From positions 31,970,611 to 32,034,610 of the forward strand of contig NC_092576.1 of the NCBI RefSeq assembly GCF_037975245.1: 64,000 nucleotides of DNA, written 5' to 3'. This document shows positions 13,141 to 24,958 of this stretch, one piece after another. The position numbers and the translations under genes are program-made. A model generated the notes under the pieces. That model made no database searches. It saw nothing but the letters and a program-made list of their open reading frames with translations, and was not told the DNA's origin. The DNA comes from Apostichopus japonicus. Lineage: Eukaryota > Echinodermata > Holothuroidea > Aspidochirotida > Stichopodidae. How positions within the stretch are numbered: position 1 is the first letter of the stretch; each line of letters begins with the position of its first letter.

Positions 13141-13784
13141 ATATCTGTTGACACGCTTGTAGGTCTCTTATATTTCTTACATATGCGACGCCATATTTAG
13201 ATCTCAAAAGTGCCTTTTGATAAAAAATCCGGTCACATTTTGTGATCACAAAAGTGTTGGCTATAGTGTTGGTTACTTTATGGGAACATGTAGGACCACA
13301 ATTACTTGGACTATTTCAGCCCAATCTTGCTCGATAATATTATGTGTATTGTCATATACCCCAAGCAAGGAACCACAGTGCCCTTGGGCTCTTGTTCAAG
13401 ATTGTCACCAGTCACGCATAATCTTCGACCTCATCGCATCTCCTGTGGATCATTAATATTGTAGGTGATTCTACGTCGCGGCCCACAATGCCCGTCAGAC
13501 CCACTTTTCAAGGTTTTAAGCCCAATATTTGTTCAGAATTTGAAAATATTTCTCGTGAATAAATTCACTTCAAAACATACCTATAATGTCGCACAAAATG
13601 TCATCTATGGACAACCAATATAGAAGAACCTTCTTCAACCCCTAACAGACCGGTCAAAATCGCACGAGTAGGGGAAAGTATGATAAAGAATTTTTGTCAG
13701 GGAATTTCGAAAATTCAGACAGTTAATTTATGTAATTAAATTAATTGGTCTACACATATTAAAACCTTTTATAATGGCTACTGT
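13141..13784. other. No gene seen
   Basis: Intergenic sequence between the AGGTCA array and a MITE-like repeat; nothing recognised. Confidence 0.4.
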
Positions 13785-14152
13785 AAAACTTCTGGGGGGG
13801 TTGCAAATATTTTTTTGTGAATATTTGGGCAATATGGTGAGACTTTTTCGGGCACATACTGAAAGAAAAATAAATTGCAATGATGTACCTAAGAAAATCA
13901 ATAGTTAAAAAAAAATCTCCTTGGTAATTAAATTAAAGTTCTTAGCTTCCCCGACTAATTCGCCATTTCGGTCATAACACGGTAAATGATTGTACATGTA
14001 ATTGGCATGCGATGTAATAACCGATGCATGCCTTTATGATATGTACATTAACATGTTGAACGCGAAAAACTTTGGTTATATTTTTCAGGCAAGTCGTATC
14101 AGCCCGCCCCCTCCCCCCTCCGTCCCCAATGAAATTGGACTCCTATGACTAC
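13785..14152. mobile_element. MITE-like dispersed repeat, copy 2
   Basis: Collinear with 6127-6603 (shared TTTTTCGGGCA, GACTAATTCGCCATTTC, ACCGATGCATGCCTTTATGA and GGCAAGTCGTA segments). It ends near AAATTGGACTCCTATGACTA and lacks some internal sequence. Confidence 0.7.
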
Positions 14153-14414
14153 ACACATTGACAATTTGGGGGCTGTTCATCCTGGAACGCCATTTTCTGT
14201 TCATGCTCACTGATATGATGTGATATCTGCTGCATGCTTTACAAATTTGAATAATTTAAATGAGACTGAAATAATAACTTGTATCTGTTTATTGTGCAAT
14301 GCCCCACATTCTTTTCATTTCGAAAGACGCACAGTTTCAAGTTTATTACACACTGAAGGCTTCGATTCTCTATCTGCCTTCGGTTTATGGAAGATCTTGG
14401 TATTTTCATCCCTA

Positions 14415-14472
14415 TAGATATCGCTAGATATTGCTAGATATTGGTAGATATCGCTAGATATTGCTAGATATC
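14415..14472. repeat. 10-bp minisatellite
   Basis: TAGATATCGC/TAGATATTGC/TAGATATTGG units in tandem, nearly six copies. Confidence 0.9.
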
Positions 14473-15870
14473 CATACAGTACAGAGCCCTTGGGATTTCT
14501 TGGAGTTTTCGCGGCCTGATCTTGGGATATTGCATAATCGGGAGTGGTCACACTCCATGTAGGCTAGTGCACGACCTTATATACGTCACTAATACACAAC
14601 CCGATCACTTGTTATCGATGAAGTGGTGTGTTGCCGGATTTTGTCAAGATCTTGGTACTATGGGCGAAGTTCATTAATTTAGTTTCGTAACTCACCGGGA
14701 ATCAATTAGAGGGGTGGGCGTAGGGTTGTGGGCGCGTTTTCATGTAGATGGGGACAATCTCAAGAAGAGATGCGCCCCTCCCCGCCCCGCCCATGATAAG
14801 CCCTTAATTGGATCCACTACATGATATTCACAGATGTGCCCAATTTTCCAATCGCATGCGAAATTTATTTTTAGATTAATTGTACGAGTTCCGGTACTAG
14901 ATTTGGGGAACAATTAGCATTCAGGTCGGAGTGTATAACATTTTATCTATTGATGACAGTGTTGCATCGAAGGACATATGTCTAGTGCAGTTCGCATATA
15001 GATCCTGGTCTAATACCGAAATGCGTCATGTTCCCCGACGACTCGGTCGAGTTCGAGACCAGCCATAGTCGGTTTCATAGCACACTTGTACAATTGTTTA
15101 AGGCGTCCACACACACACACGCGTTATGATAGACTATATACATTAATGAGAGAGGAAATATGGAAACGTCAGTTGGTGGAGTTGTCGGTGTAAGGGGTAG
15201 GGTGAAGCACACGCCCTTCCAAATATACATTTTCAAGCGATACTCTTGTTGTTATGAACAACTAAATTTTCATCTTTTGCTGTATAATAAATAATAATGC
15301 AGTTGCACATGAAATAAAGAAAAATCTTGCACACAATTACTTGCGACTGTTTCTGTTACTACAATCCAAGGTTCGCATAGCCGCAGGATTGCGCGATTCA
15401 CACAATTTGATTTCAAATCCCGCATGTCAAAAGTTGCCAAGACGGGATTTCCCGTAATAAATTTCAGCTCTCAATGTGAATTAAACAAACATAACGGCTG
15501 TGACCGTGTAGCGATTCATCGCTATAAGCGATCGCAAATGGAATAAACGTTTAGTAAAAGCCGCGATTGTTTGTGCTTTGTTATCCTGTCTATAATCCAT
15601 CTTAACATCCCGTAAATTTCCTTCCCAGTTTTTCCTTCTATTTATAAATGAATGAAAAAATATAGCAATTTTGAGAATTCTAATATTTACGCAAGCACGA
15701 ACGTATACGGTAGCTATAACTATGAGAGGAAAGCACTTGCTATGGACTACCAGAGTTAGCTGCTTGATGACAACAAAGACACGTGCACTTGAGAAATTAT
15801 GTTTGCGTAAAATCCCCACAAATAACCGACCACATGGTAGCCTAATATCATAAAGAGTCACATGGAAGTC
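14473..15870. other. No gene seen
   Basis: Intergenic. A 150-codon minus-strand frame at 15481-15933 overlaps the repeat that follows and shows no domain. Confidence 0.4.
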
Positions 15871-16260
15871 TAGCCTAACCATCTGTTTATTCGCGTAAAT
15901 TGTGTCGCAGTTAGCTGGCACTAAAATATTCACCGAATACTTTCGTTATTGCTGCTATCTTTGACCACATGGTAGTCAACCACCAGCCTAAGTCAATGGG
16001 GAAATCTAGCCTAAGCATCTGTTTATTCGCGTAAATTGTGTCGCAGTTAGCTGGCAATAAAAATATTCACCGAATACTTTCGTTATTGCTGCTATCTTTG
16101 ACCACATGCCAGTCAACCACCAGCCTAGGTCAATGGGGAAATCTACTGTAGCTTAATCAAATTTTAAGGCAGTTACTTGGAACTAAAATATCCATAGAAT
16201 ACGTTAATTATTACTGTTATCTTCGACCACATGCTAGCCTAACACCACATCGGCTGTTAA
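15870..16260. repeat. ~130-bp tandem repeat, about 2.5 copies
   Basis: TTAGCTGGCACTAAAATATT, GCTGCTATCTTTGACCACAT and GTCAATGGGGAAATCTA blocks repeat here. A further copy and a half lie at 19648-19840. Confidence 0.75.
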
Positions 16261-16412
16261 CCATGTTCGTCAATGATGGGGAGGGGGGAGACATGCCCCC
16301 CACATTTCGATGGGTGGGGGACACACTATCAAATGTCCCCCCACACATTTGGAAAAAGTAGGGTCGTGGCTCTATTCGGTTAGCGCTTACACACTTCAGG
16401 ATTCATATCATC

Positions 16413-16860
16413 GAATATCAATCAATGTTGCTGAATGGGGAATTCCACCCGGATCTCGTGAGTTGGTATCTTGAGCTCTCCGACAATCTTAAGCATAGTC
16501 TGCCTTTCTTTCGAGGCCAGTTCCAGTCGTCGTCGGTTGAAGGTTATAGACAAATATTCAAGTCGATGAATCCAGCGGTACGGGCTATGTCTGGTGAAGT
16601 CGAAGCTCTCTTGCGGTTGCTTCTCGTCTCCCCCGTCAGCTCCACAGAAGTCGAGAGATCTTAAGTTCTTTGAGGCGTTTGAAGACATGACTACGGAGCA
16701 CCATGACTCAACAGAGGCTGAACCATATCATGGTGTGCCATATTCACCGCGAACGTCTATAGCCCAGTTGAAGCCCGAGGAGTTAGCAGAGAAGTTCGTT
16801 GGTTCCTTGGATTACAGACGCCGCATCTTCGGGCGATTGCAGTAGAAAACTGGTGCGCTC
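16413..16860 (+). pseudogene. hAT transposase C-terminal fragment (ZMYM1-like dimerisation region), broken
   Basis: The frame from 16425 reads to VEALLRLLLVSPVSSTEVERS, the typical start of the hAT C-terminal dimerisation region. A frame change follows near 16662, and then S-S-L-R-R-L-K-T, a TGA where Trp is usual, LRSTMTQQRLNHIMV and HIHRERL before a stop. Order and motifs match hAT/ZMYM1-like proteins. The N-terminal BED finger and the catalytic core are not visible, so this is a relic. Confidence 0.75.
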
Positions 16861-17064
16861 TGTCATCATCATAAGAGACATCACTTCATAGCTAGAGCCA
16901 AAACCTGTACGTATGTGTTGTTTAGTTGTAGATGGTGTTTCAAAGACGTTGCCCATTGCCTAATATTGGGGAAATGAAATAGGGAGCATATTCCATGGCA
17001 GCGCATCCCATGTTACGTCGTTTTTGAGTGATACCGGAGTTTACCCCACAGTGAGAACACTGGG

Positions 17065-17265
17065 TATACGCAGGGACGTCGCTAGAGGGGGGGGTGTCTC
17101 ACCCCCAAACTTGGTAAAACTGACGATAGTTGGATAATTGGAGTGCGACAGTCATATTTACCCCGTTTTCCTTGGCACTTTGAGAAATGGTATTTCGCGA
17201 TTCATATACTCACCGTACAAAAGTTCGTATGATTTTGAATACTCCAAAATAAATGCCTAATATAC
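17065..17265 (-). mobile_element. Dispersed repeat, inverted relative to 10025-10340
   Basis: CAGGGACGTCGCTAGAGG ... CCAAACTTGGTAAAA ... ATGATTTTGAATACTCCAAA is the reverse complement of the 10-kb copy, shorter by about 100 bp. Confidence 0.65.
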
Positions 17266-17267
17266 CG

Positions 17268-17365
17268 TCATAGGCGTAGGAGCCCAATTTGATTTGGGGG
17301 GGGGGGGAGGGGCTGTAACGACTTGCTCGAAAAATATAACCAAAATGTCTTAATGTGCATATCAT
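17268..17365 (-). mobile_element. End fragment of the MITE-like family at 6.1 and 13.8 kb
   Basis: CATAGGCGTAGGAGCCCAAT, a long G run, TGTAACGACTTGCTCGAAAA and ATATCATATGGG match the reverse complement of the 3' end of copy 1. Confidence 0.6.
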
Positions 17366-18525
17366 ATGGGCTAATAAGTTTGTGAAATGAGTGTCAGTGG
17401 GTACAAATGTATCGAATAAAGTTCGGAACAAAAGTACAGTCGCAAAAGATTGGGTGTCTGACTGACACTGACCGTATCGTTGACGAGTAGCGCGAGGGTG
17501 TGGGGGAAGGGCGGGGGGGTACAAGGCAGCAGTCGGAATTTTCTGCTTCAAAACCCATCCAGTTGGATTTTCAGTAACTACACCCCCCCCCTCAATCATC
17601 AGGCCTTAGCTACGTCACTGGATACACGGTGGTTACATCGTACGCTCCGACCAGAATTCATCCGATAACCAGATGCAGATCCACCTAGCAACGGAGGTAA
17701 CTTGTGTGAGGACTCCAACGAACAACCACTGATTTATTTTGATGCCTTCATCACTTTAGCCACCTTTCACATGGGACCTATTTTAAGTCTGACAATACAT
17801 GCGCATGTGTGAGGTCCTGAAATATAATTAAAGTGGTTTGTCTTGCCATCCTTGTTTCAAATTTCATAGAAATGTATTCTCGTAGAGACGTAGACCTAGC
17901 AAAACATTTAAACTGACACATCCCCATTGGAAGTGTGTCACGGGTGGCATTACAAGTCATTGGTGGTTTAACATGCTTTTAACACGACTTTTGGCCAAAT
18001 TTGCGCTACAGTAAGCTCACTATACAAACTCGGATCTGGAATGTGCCTAATTAGTTACTTATTTAAATTATTAATAATGGCGTATGAGGAAATGCACAGT
18101 TTTGTGGTATGACCCCCAGGACGGCAAGTCGAGAAACTCACATGTAGTCGCGGCGGATAGCTTCTTTCGCCTACATGTCCGAGGACATTTTGGGACATCG
18201 TTCCTATAGGCCTATATCTGAGGCCCTGGGGTCATTCCTTGATCGACTTGGTGCAATATAATGTGCCCATTTCGAAGTACATTTATTCACAGATTGTTAG
18301 TTGTCATGGGTTCGAACAAATGAGGGGTATTCTATCCTGAAACATAGGGCAAAATGGTGCTGGGGTTCCAGTTCGCCGCATCATTTGTCAACTTGCACTG
18401 GGTTATAATGTTCATGTCAATTGGAATCACTAATAAAAGAAATAATCCACCAAAAATTAAGGTCGCATGAACTTTATTGCAGATTTCCTGAGTGACGAAT
18501 TTTGTAATTTCCTCCCAAAATCACG
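17366..18525. other. No gene seen
   Basis: Intergenic; C-run and G-run repeat ends near 17500 and 17583. Nothing else supported. Confidence 0.4.
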
Positions 18526-18529
18526 CCAC

Positions 18530-18735
18530 TAGATGGCTACTATCCAGCCTGGCAAGTGCCATCTCCAGCGATCTGGCAGGTAATGAAATCGGAAATGTTC
18601 TTTGGTACGCTGCGCGCCAACCGATGGTTGCGCTCCGCTTAGATAGTACTTACGGCCGGAATACTCGAATCGATTACGCCCCCCCCGTGCTTCAAATCGG
18701 ATTGACGCCCCTGCTCTTAACACACACACACACAC
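18530..18735 (+). mobile_element. Dispersed repeat matching 10450-10645, with CA microsatellite
   Basis: See the 10.45-kb copy; this one ends in GATTGACGCCCCTGCTC followed by (CA)n at 18720-18735. Confidence 0.55.
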
Positions 18736-19259
18736 AAATGCGTAGCCTTGTTTACAACTTTCAATTATCCGGAAATCGACAATTGTTTGGAAGGTATGTG
18801 CTATTTTTTGAATAGGTAATATGGTATTGTACATATACAGTAACTGTTGCGGTGGATTAAAGATTTCAATTTTGACATTTTTGTATAATTTTTGTGTAAT
18901 ATTTTCGTTTTCGGTGTTGAGTGATTTTATCCACACAGGAAAAATAACCATTACGAATGACTAAAACTAGAAATAGTAAGCAATTAAAACAGCCATCTAC
19001 ACTACAAGAAAGTTATTTCATTAAATTAATCTTCCGTATTCGCGTGTCTTGATTAATCAAAACATGAAATCATGAGAGCACTCGCGTAGCAGTTACGCGG
19101 TATATACCCCCTCAGAAAACGGGCACCCGTTTGTGTGTTTTCGATCCGGGTACACGAATGTTCGGTCGGGTACCCGAGTATTTGGGAACCGACTCATGCC
19201 TAGAATGTTCTTACTCATTTAATACAGATATTGCTCAAGAGAAACTGTTCATCCTTCGC

Positions 19260-20110
19260 TCGGATTAAGTAAATTATCATGGGTGCAACTATGCTGCAGG
19301 CTATGGTAGTCTCTGATGAAAAGGAATTATCACGGTTATTCACATTAGATACGTGTTTTTTTGAGTTTAATGGAAATGAGCATTTGTCATATCGCCATCA
19401 GTATTGTTACAGAATCATAACCGTAAAACTAGGGACGTGCAATTAGTTATAGCAGGTAGGTAGATCTGAACCGGTAAAACGGCCGATTATTTAATAGAAT
19501 ACGCACTGCAACTATGATATCTTTGTAATGATTTTTATTTTAGGGTGTTCTAAGCAACACTTTTATTAAGAAATTATGTTGCCCCCAGAGGTAGACTATG
19601 GAACTCAAAAACTAAAGGGATTTTTGCTTTATGGCCCACGGTCTATTAGCTGGCACTAAAATATTCACCGAATACTTGCGCTATTGCTGCTATCTTTGAC
19701 CGCATGGTAGCCAACCACCAGCCTAGGTCAATGGGGAAATCTAGCCTAAGAATCTGCTTATTATCTCAAATTGTAAGGCAGTTAGCTGGAACAAAAATAT
19801 CCATGGAATACTTTCATTATTACTGCGATCTTCGACCAAGTAAATTATCATGGATGCAACTATATGCTGCAGGCTATGGTAGTCTCTGATGAAAACAGAA
19901 TTGTCGTGGTTTTTTTTTAAACTACTGTAGATACATGTTTCTTAAGTTTAATGGAAATGAGCATTTGTCATATCGCCATCGGTATTTTACTGAATCATAA
20001 CCGTAAACTAGGGACGTGCAATTAGTTATAGCAGGTAGGTAGATCTGGACCGGTAAAACGGCCGATTATTTAATAGAGTGCGCACTGCAACTATGATATC
20101 TTTGTAAGAT
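19260..20110. repeat. Direct duplication of ~260 bp flanking a 130-bp repeat copy
   Basis: 19267-19525 and 19840-20107 share AGTAAATTATCATGG, CTGCAGGCTATGGTAGTCTC, GGGACGTGCAATTAGTTATA and ACGGCCGATTATTTAATAGA. Between them, 19648-19840 repeats the unit of 15.9-16.2 kb. Confidence 0.8.
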
Positions 20111-21535
20111 CAGCTGCAATAGTCTAGGCTCACATTCATATTCCGGAATCAGAAAATGTAAACAAAAGAAACAAAGAGATGTTACAATGGTCTGTTCTAT
20201 TTCAATTCAACAAGTATTGTAATTGTATACAATCGCTGCTGATATTTCTGTTTAGTTCGTGTTGTAGTTTTGTCACGGCCTTAGTGATGTTCTGAAAGAC
20301 AAACTACAACAAAAAACATAATTTATATTGATATGATATCTTCATTCATAGTTGTTTACATGTAAGTGTATTTTTTGTCTCCATTAACACTTCTGTCAAT
20401 AATATACTTTAATGTTGGTTTCTTGAAACTTCTTAGAAATGTGGACAGTGTTATTGTTCAATGTTACTATTGTGCATGTCAAGTCATAATAACACGATGT
20501 TAGATTATACAAACCTTATATGTTAGGGACAAGTAGAGAGAGTGATGTATTTAGTCGTAATACAGATTAAACAAACATACCTAAGAAAGTGGCTGGAAAC
20601 AAGACATATAAACCATAGTTCATACAACTGACATACTCTTAGGACATTGGAAATGTGATCACGTGATTATGACAATAATTTGTCTGTCTTGTAGCTCTAT
20701 AATTCAACTCAATAAAGTAATTCTAAATTCATTTAGTCCTTTTCTATGATAAATATTTAAAATTTTAGTTTTCATGGTCTTTGATGATGTCACTAATGCG
20801 TTGCAATGTAAAGCTGAATATCTTGATAACCGGGTAGCTTTACAAACATCACGAACAATCAAATGTTTCATTTCTACCTAAATTCATATTTAAATTAATT
20901 AAGAGTAATATCAATACATGCAAACCTCTCTATCTCCTACCCTCAACATTATTTCTCGGACTCGTACACATTGTACCCTTGTTCATTGTTCTGTGTTTAA
21001 AGGACATGTCGAGATTCCCATTGTTAATGGTGGAGTGACGTCACTGCTGATGATGTCATCATTGATCAATCTCAAAGACAGAAGTAGTTAGTGTAAACAA
21101 CACGTTTGCCTCGATCCATTAAAAGGTTTGACTATTTTAGACAGATGTGTGTTAAATAGCTACTAAATGATCTCGTGATAACAGCTTTGAGAGAGATTCA
21201 GAGACGATGTAGTCGAAGTCAAAGTCAGTTCTTTAGAATATTGTAAACCCTCGATATTTGGACTTCATTTTCTGGCACTCGCATACCTTTTTTTTATTTG
21301 CTTTTAATTTCTCTTTTTCTTCATTTAAACTTTTTTTAAACAGTGTTTAATATTGACTCTAGTGATTTGTGATGACTTCACTGATGTTGAGTGTTCTATG
21401 ATCCGTTCATCGTCTCATGAATTATTATTCTTGATCTGAGCATCGAATACTCGACTATCATGATTTGGTTTCTTAATTTAGCCCAAGATTCGTTTCTGTT
21501 TGAATGGGAGCATATATGCTTTCATTTAGGATAAT
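20111..21535. other. No gene seen
   Basis: AT-rich intergenic sequence; no long frame and no recognised repeat. Confidence 0.45.
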
Positions 21536-21539
21536 TTCA

Positions 21540-21745
21540 TAATTGATCGGTTATGTTAATGAGATGATGATAATTTTAACTTGATTGGTTTTATAACTAA
21601 GAGGATAATAGTTGTAAACTGATAGGTATAAAACCGAGATGATAATGATAGAAAACTGATTGGTAATCTTACTGAGATATAAAGATTGTAAACTGATTAG
21701 CTATATTACTGATATGATTATGATAGCAAATTAATAAGATAAAAA
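21540..21745. repeat. ~45-bp degenerate minisatellite
   Basis: About four copies of a unit like AACTGATTGGTA followed by ACTGAGATGATAATGATAG. Confidence 0.6.
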
Positions 21746-21759
21746 TTAAGGAATCAACT

Positions 21760-23230
21760 AGATTGATTACTCAGCTAATATCATGGAGGGCCTACATAAA
21801 TCTCGTGAATATAATGTTTATGATTTCATTCCGGACCAACAAAGATGAAGTATATATGCACTTATCATTAACATATCTCTCTTTTATGTTTTTCATCAGT
21901 TTGGAATTATATCAACGATGACAAGTATCGTCGTCTGAATCTACAAACCGGTCAATGGCAGGTAAAGAATTTGATCACCTTTCATTCAGCTATTGCTCAT
22001 AATGCAACTCTGGTCAGCTTGTTTGCGTTATGCTGCCCTAACACTGTTTTCAGTCCCCAATAAGTGTCAATAAATCAATATAGTGATACATTATCTGTGA
22101 AGTTTACGTGTTGCTGGTAATAACAAATAACTTTCAGATACCTTCCCGCTTCTACTTCCAAGGGTGGGGGTGGGGGTTTTGGAGAGCCCGGATGGAATGT
22201 TGCGTGCGAGCATGGTGTAAATGAATATCATTAGTTCTGTATTGACACACCCGTACAATTTCAATGTCAGTTTGATATTTCAAACATATAGTAATAGCTA
22301 ACAAAATGAATTTTGGACAGGTTTGCGATATATTGTATAATCGTTTTTGATTCCTTGGCGGTAGCCGTAGGAATCTATGCGGTCATGACTGCGTGTGTAT
22401 GTGTGTATGTGTTGACTTTATCGAATCTTCGAGGACATGCTCATGATACCACACCTTTCCTTCGGGGACCTCATGTACGTCCGAGTACTTAAACACACGT
22501 CCTCGATATATTTTATGTGCTAATGCCTCTTCGAAGTCTTAAAAGCCGTCTGTCGAAATTTGAACGATGTCCTTGAAAGGATGGTTTAACCTGATCATTG
22601 GATTTACACACACTTGAGCCCAAACATGAAAAGTACACACACTTCAATGTTTAGTATCTAGCGCCACCATTTACAAGAGTTTTTTCCACAATGGCATAAG
22701 TTCCCGCGAATTCATGTACGACGACGGGCCTCCATGTGAGAAATCGTAAGTTATGAAGTTACTTTTTACTTTTAAGTAATAAGAAATCAACGAGAAAAGA
22801 TAATTTCAATGGAATTTTAGTTCAAAGTTGGTACATTCAAAAGACATGCTTCGTTGTCGAGGTGCTCAATGAACTCATATGTTATGTGTTGACTGTTCTT
22901 ATAGGCGTATAGTACTTGTAATGGTGTATATACCAATAGTATAGTAATAGTGGGTTAGGCTAGGATAACCAGTAGCTTAGTGGTAGCAATAAGTAGCTTT
23001 AGCGGACTTTCTATACTTCGCGAATCACAAGTTATTTGTTCAGTATTTAATAATCCAAGATTACATTGTGTCCAGAGGAACAACTAAATTAGGTGCTAGG
23101 TCAAACGTTGGCCTAATGTTAAAACTTAAGGCCTTTGTACAAACCAGGTTTAGCAAAGGTTCAACTATAGCCTAGGCTTGTCTAGGAGACTAATGCAGGA
23201 ATGGTAGGATATGTTAGCAAATGAGGTTAT
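21760..23230. other. No gene seen apart from a repeat start
   Basis: Holds the hairpin/GT module at 22349-22420 (see 10686). Otherwise intergenic. Confidence 0.45.
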
Positions 23231-23239
23231 ACTTATAGC

Positions 23240-23632
23240 ATGGAAGTAAATGAAGGCAGGCCATTTTATGGCATTATTACATTTTCAGAACCATATATAT
23301 TGTCATTACTTTGGGATTATTGCAACTCCTGTAAAATTAAATTCAGTCTTTTGTCTGAGTCACCTGTAGCAGGACTTGACAGGATCACTGTAGTCGATCA
23401 TAAAAAGATTTCTTTCTGGTATTTCTACTTATATGAGAGAGAAGATTTTAATTCATTGGTGTTTTTGCTTTCCCAACGTTTGCTTTGCCCATTTGTGCAA
23501 CTGATATTGGTGAATGACTTGGTAAATGATGTATTGACAGAAAGGCCTAATGGATATTGGCTGTGTGAAGAAAGAATTCTTGAACTCCATGTATCATTAT
23601 CCTCAATAAGTGAAATGATCCATCAGTGTTAG
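23240..23632 (+). CDS. Unrecognised 130-codon ORF
   Basis: Opens with ATG at 23240 and ends at TAG 23630-23632. The predicted protein has mixed composition (many aromatic and acidic residues, several Cys) rather than the low complexity expected of chance frames in AT-rich DNA. No domain recognised. It lies 1.3 kb upstream of the SET gene on the same strand. It could be a small gene, a former transposon or gene piece, or an unrelated open stretch. Confidence 0.3.
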   Translation: MEVNEGRPFYGIITFSEPYILSLLWDYCNSCKIKFSLLSESPVAGLDRITVVDHKKISFWYFYLYEREDFNSLVFLLSQRLLCPFVQLILVNDLVNDVLTERPNGYWLCEERILELHVSLSSISEMIHQC

Positions 23633-24129
23633 CTGAATTTACAAGGGACTCAGTAAATTAAAGGAGGGGTTTGATGAATTTGTCTCACAATGTTTGTATT
23701 CGGACAGGAGTATTACAAGTATCAATTGCTGGTTAGTTCTTTACCTCTACAATCAAAGCTTAAATAGAGTTTGAAATTAAATGTGTGAGATACTGTAACA
23801 AAATAGGAGATCCAATCTGCCATCTTCAAGTATTATGTAGTACTAATAACATAGCTTCATTATTGAGAAGGGAAAGTGCAGAAGGAAATCATTGAAAGAG
23901 GGAAATAAAGGTATAGTTGAAATTGAAGTTGGACAGTACCACGTAGTACCACAACAGTACCTCTTCATGACTGACATGTAAAAGACCAATTTTTCCTGAT
24001 CACTATAGACTGAACATTTTCAGTGCATTCTTCAAATTTAACCATCAATCTGTCAAATGAAGGTCATATTCACAGTCCGACACAGGAAACACGTATCAGG
24101 GGTATTTGATAACATGCACATCAATCTCA

Positions 24130-24510
24130 TAAATCTTAATAGTCTAATTGGTATTGGCTACTTCTTGAATGCATGCTGCATATATGTTAGGCTGCAATAC
24201 TCACTGAACAGTTATATGCTATTTCGTTAAAGTGTAGTGCATATGTAAGGCTACAATACTTATATAAAAGTTCCTAGCATACTGTAGGCTGAACAGTTCC
24301 TGATAATGTGATATAGACTACTTGTGTATATGTGCTGGATGTATGTTAGGCTACATTATCTACCACTTTAAAAGGTGTATAGGCATGGGCTCTTTCTTGA
24401 ATGTGTACTGCATATGTTGGGCTGCATTTCTTACTGAACAGTTTCTGATACAGGCTGTTCCATGGGTGTGTGCTGCATATGTTAGGCTACAATATTTACA
24501 TGTGATAGGC
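24130..24510. repeat. Degenerate ~60-bp repeat
   Basis: Variants of CTGCATATGTTAGGCTRCAAT recur near 24177, 24240, 24340, 24408 and 24473. Confidence 0.55.
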
Positions 24511-24882
24511 TAAACTCCTTTAATGTTTGTTGCCTATAGAGGAACAATATATACTGTAATATTAATAGGCATGTTGTGCCAAGTGTAATGCTTGTTAATA
24601 TATGTGTTTTATGGTTTTTGCTAAGTAGAATACATGACAACGAATACTAGTTTGTATGATTTTATAGTACATGTTTTGTGGCCTATAGAGATTTTTTTCA
24701 AATTATTCTTAAGTAATTAATGATCAGTTGATTTAGAAAACTGAATTGATCAATCAAATAGTTACTTAAGCATTCACATCATGACTGTTAGCTTGGGTGT
24801 GGGTGGTGTCATGCATTAAGATAACTAGTAGATTAATGGAATGAAAAAGGTTTAAGATTATGATCTCATAATGTCTGGGAAC

Positions 24883-24893
24883 TATATATATAT
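24883..24893 (+). promoter_or_regulatory. Possible TATA-like element upstream of the SET gene
   Basis: TATATATATAT about 65-75 bp before the ATG at 24959. Weak evidence in AT-rich DNA. Confidence 0.2.
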
Positions 24894-24958
24894 TGTTTGT
24901 TTGGGAAGGGAACAGGAAAGTGTCTCCCATACAAAAACATTATCAAATTTATTGATAG

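Noticed and set aside
15481-15933. 150-codon minus-strand frame
   Set aside because: Overlaps a tandem repeat, has no recognisable domain and uses AT-rich chance composition.
18529-18951. 140-codon minus-strand frame
   Set aside because: Half of it is a dispersed repeat that recurs at 10.5 kb.
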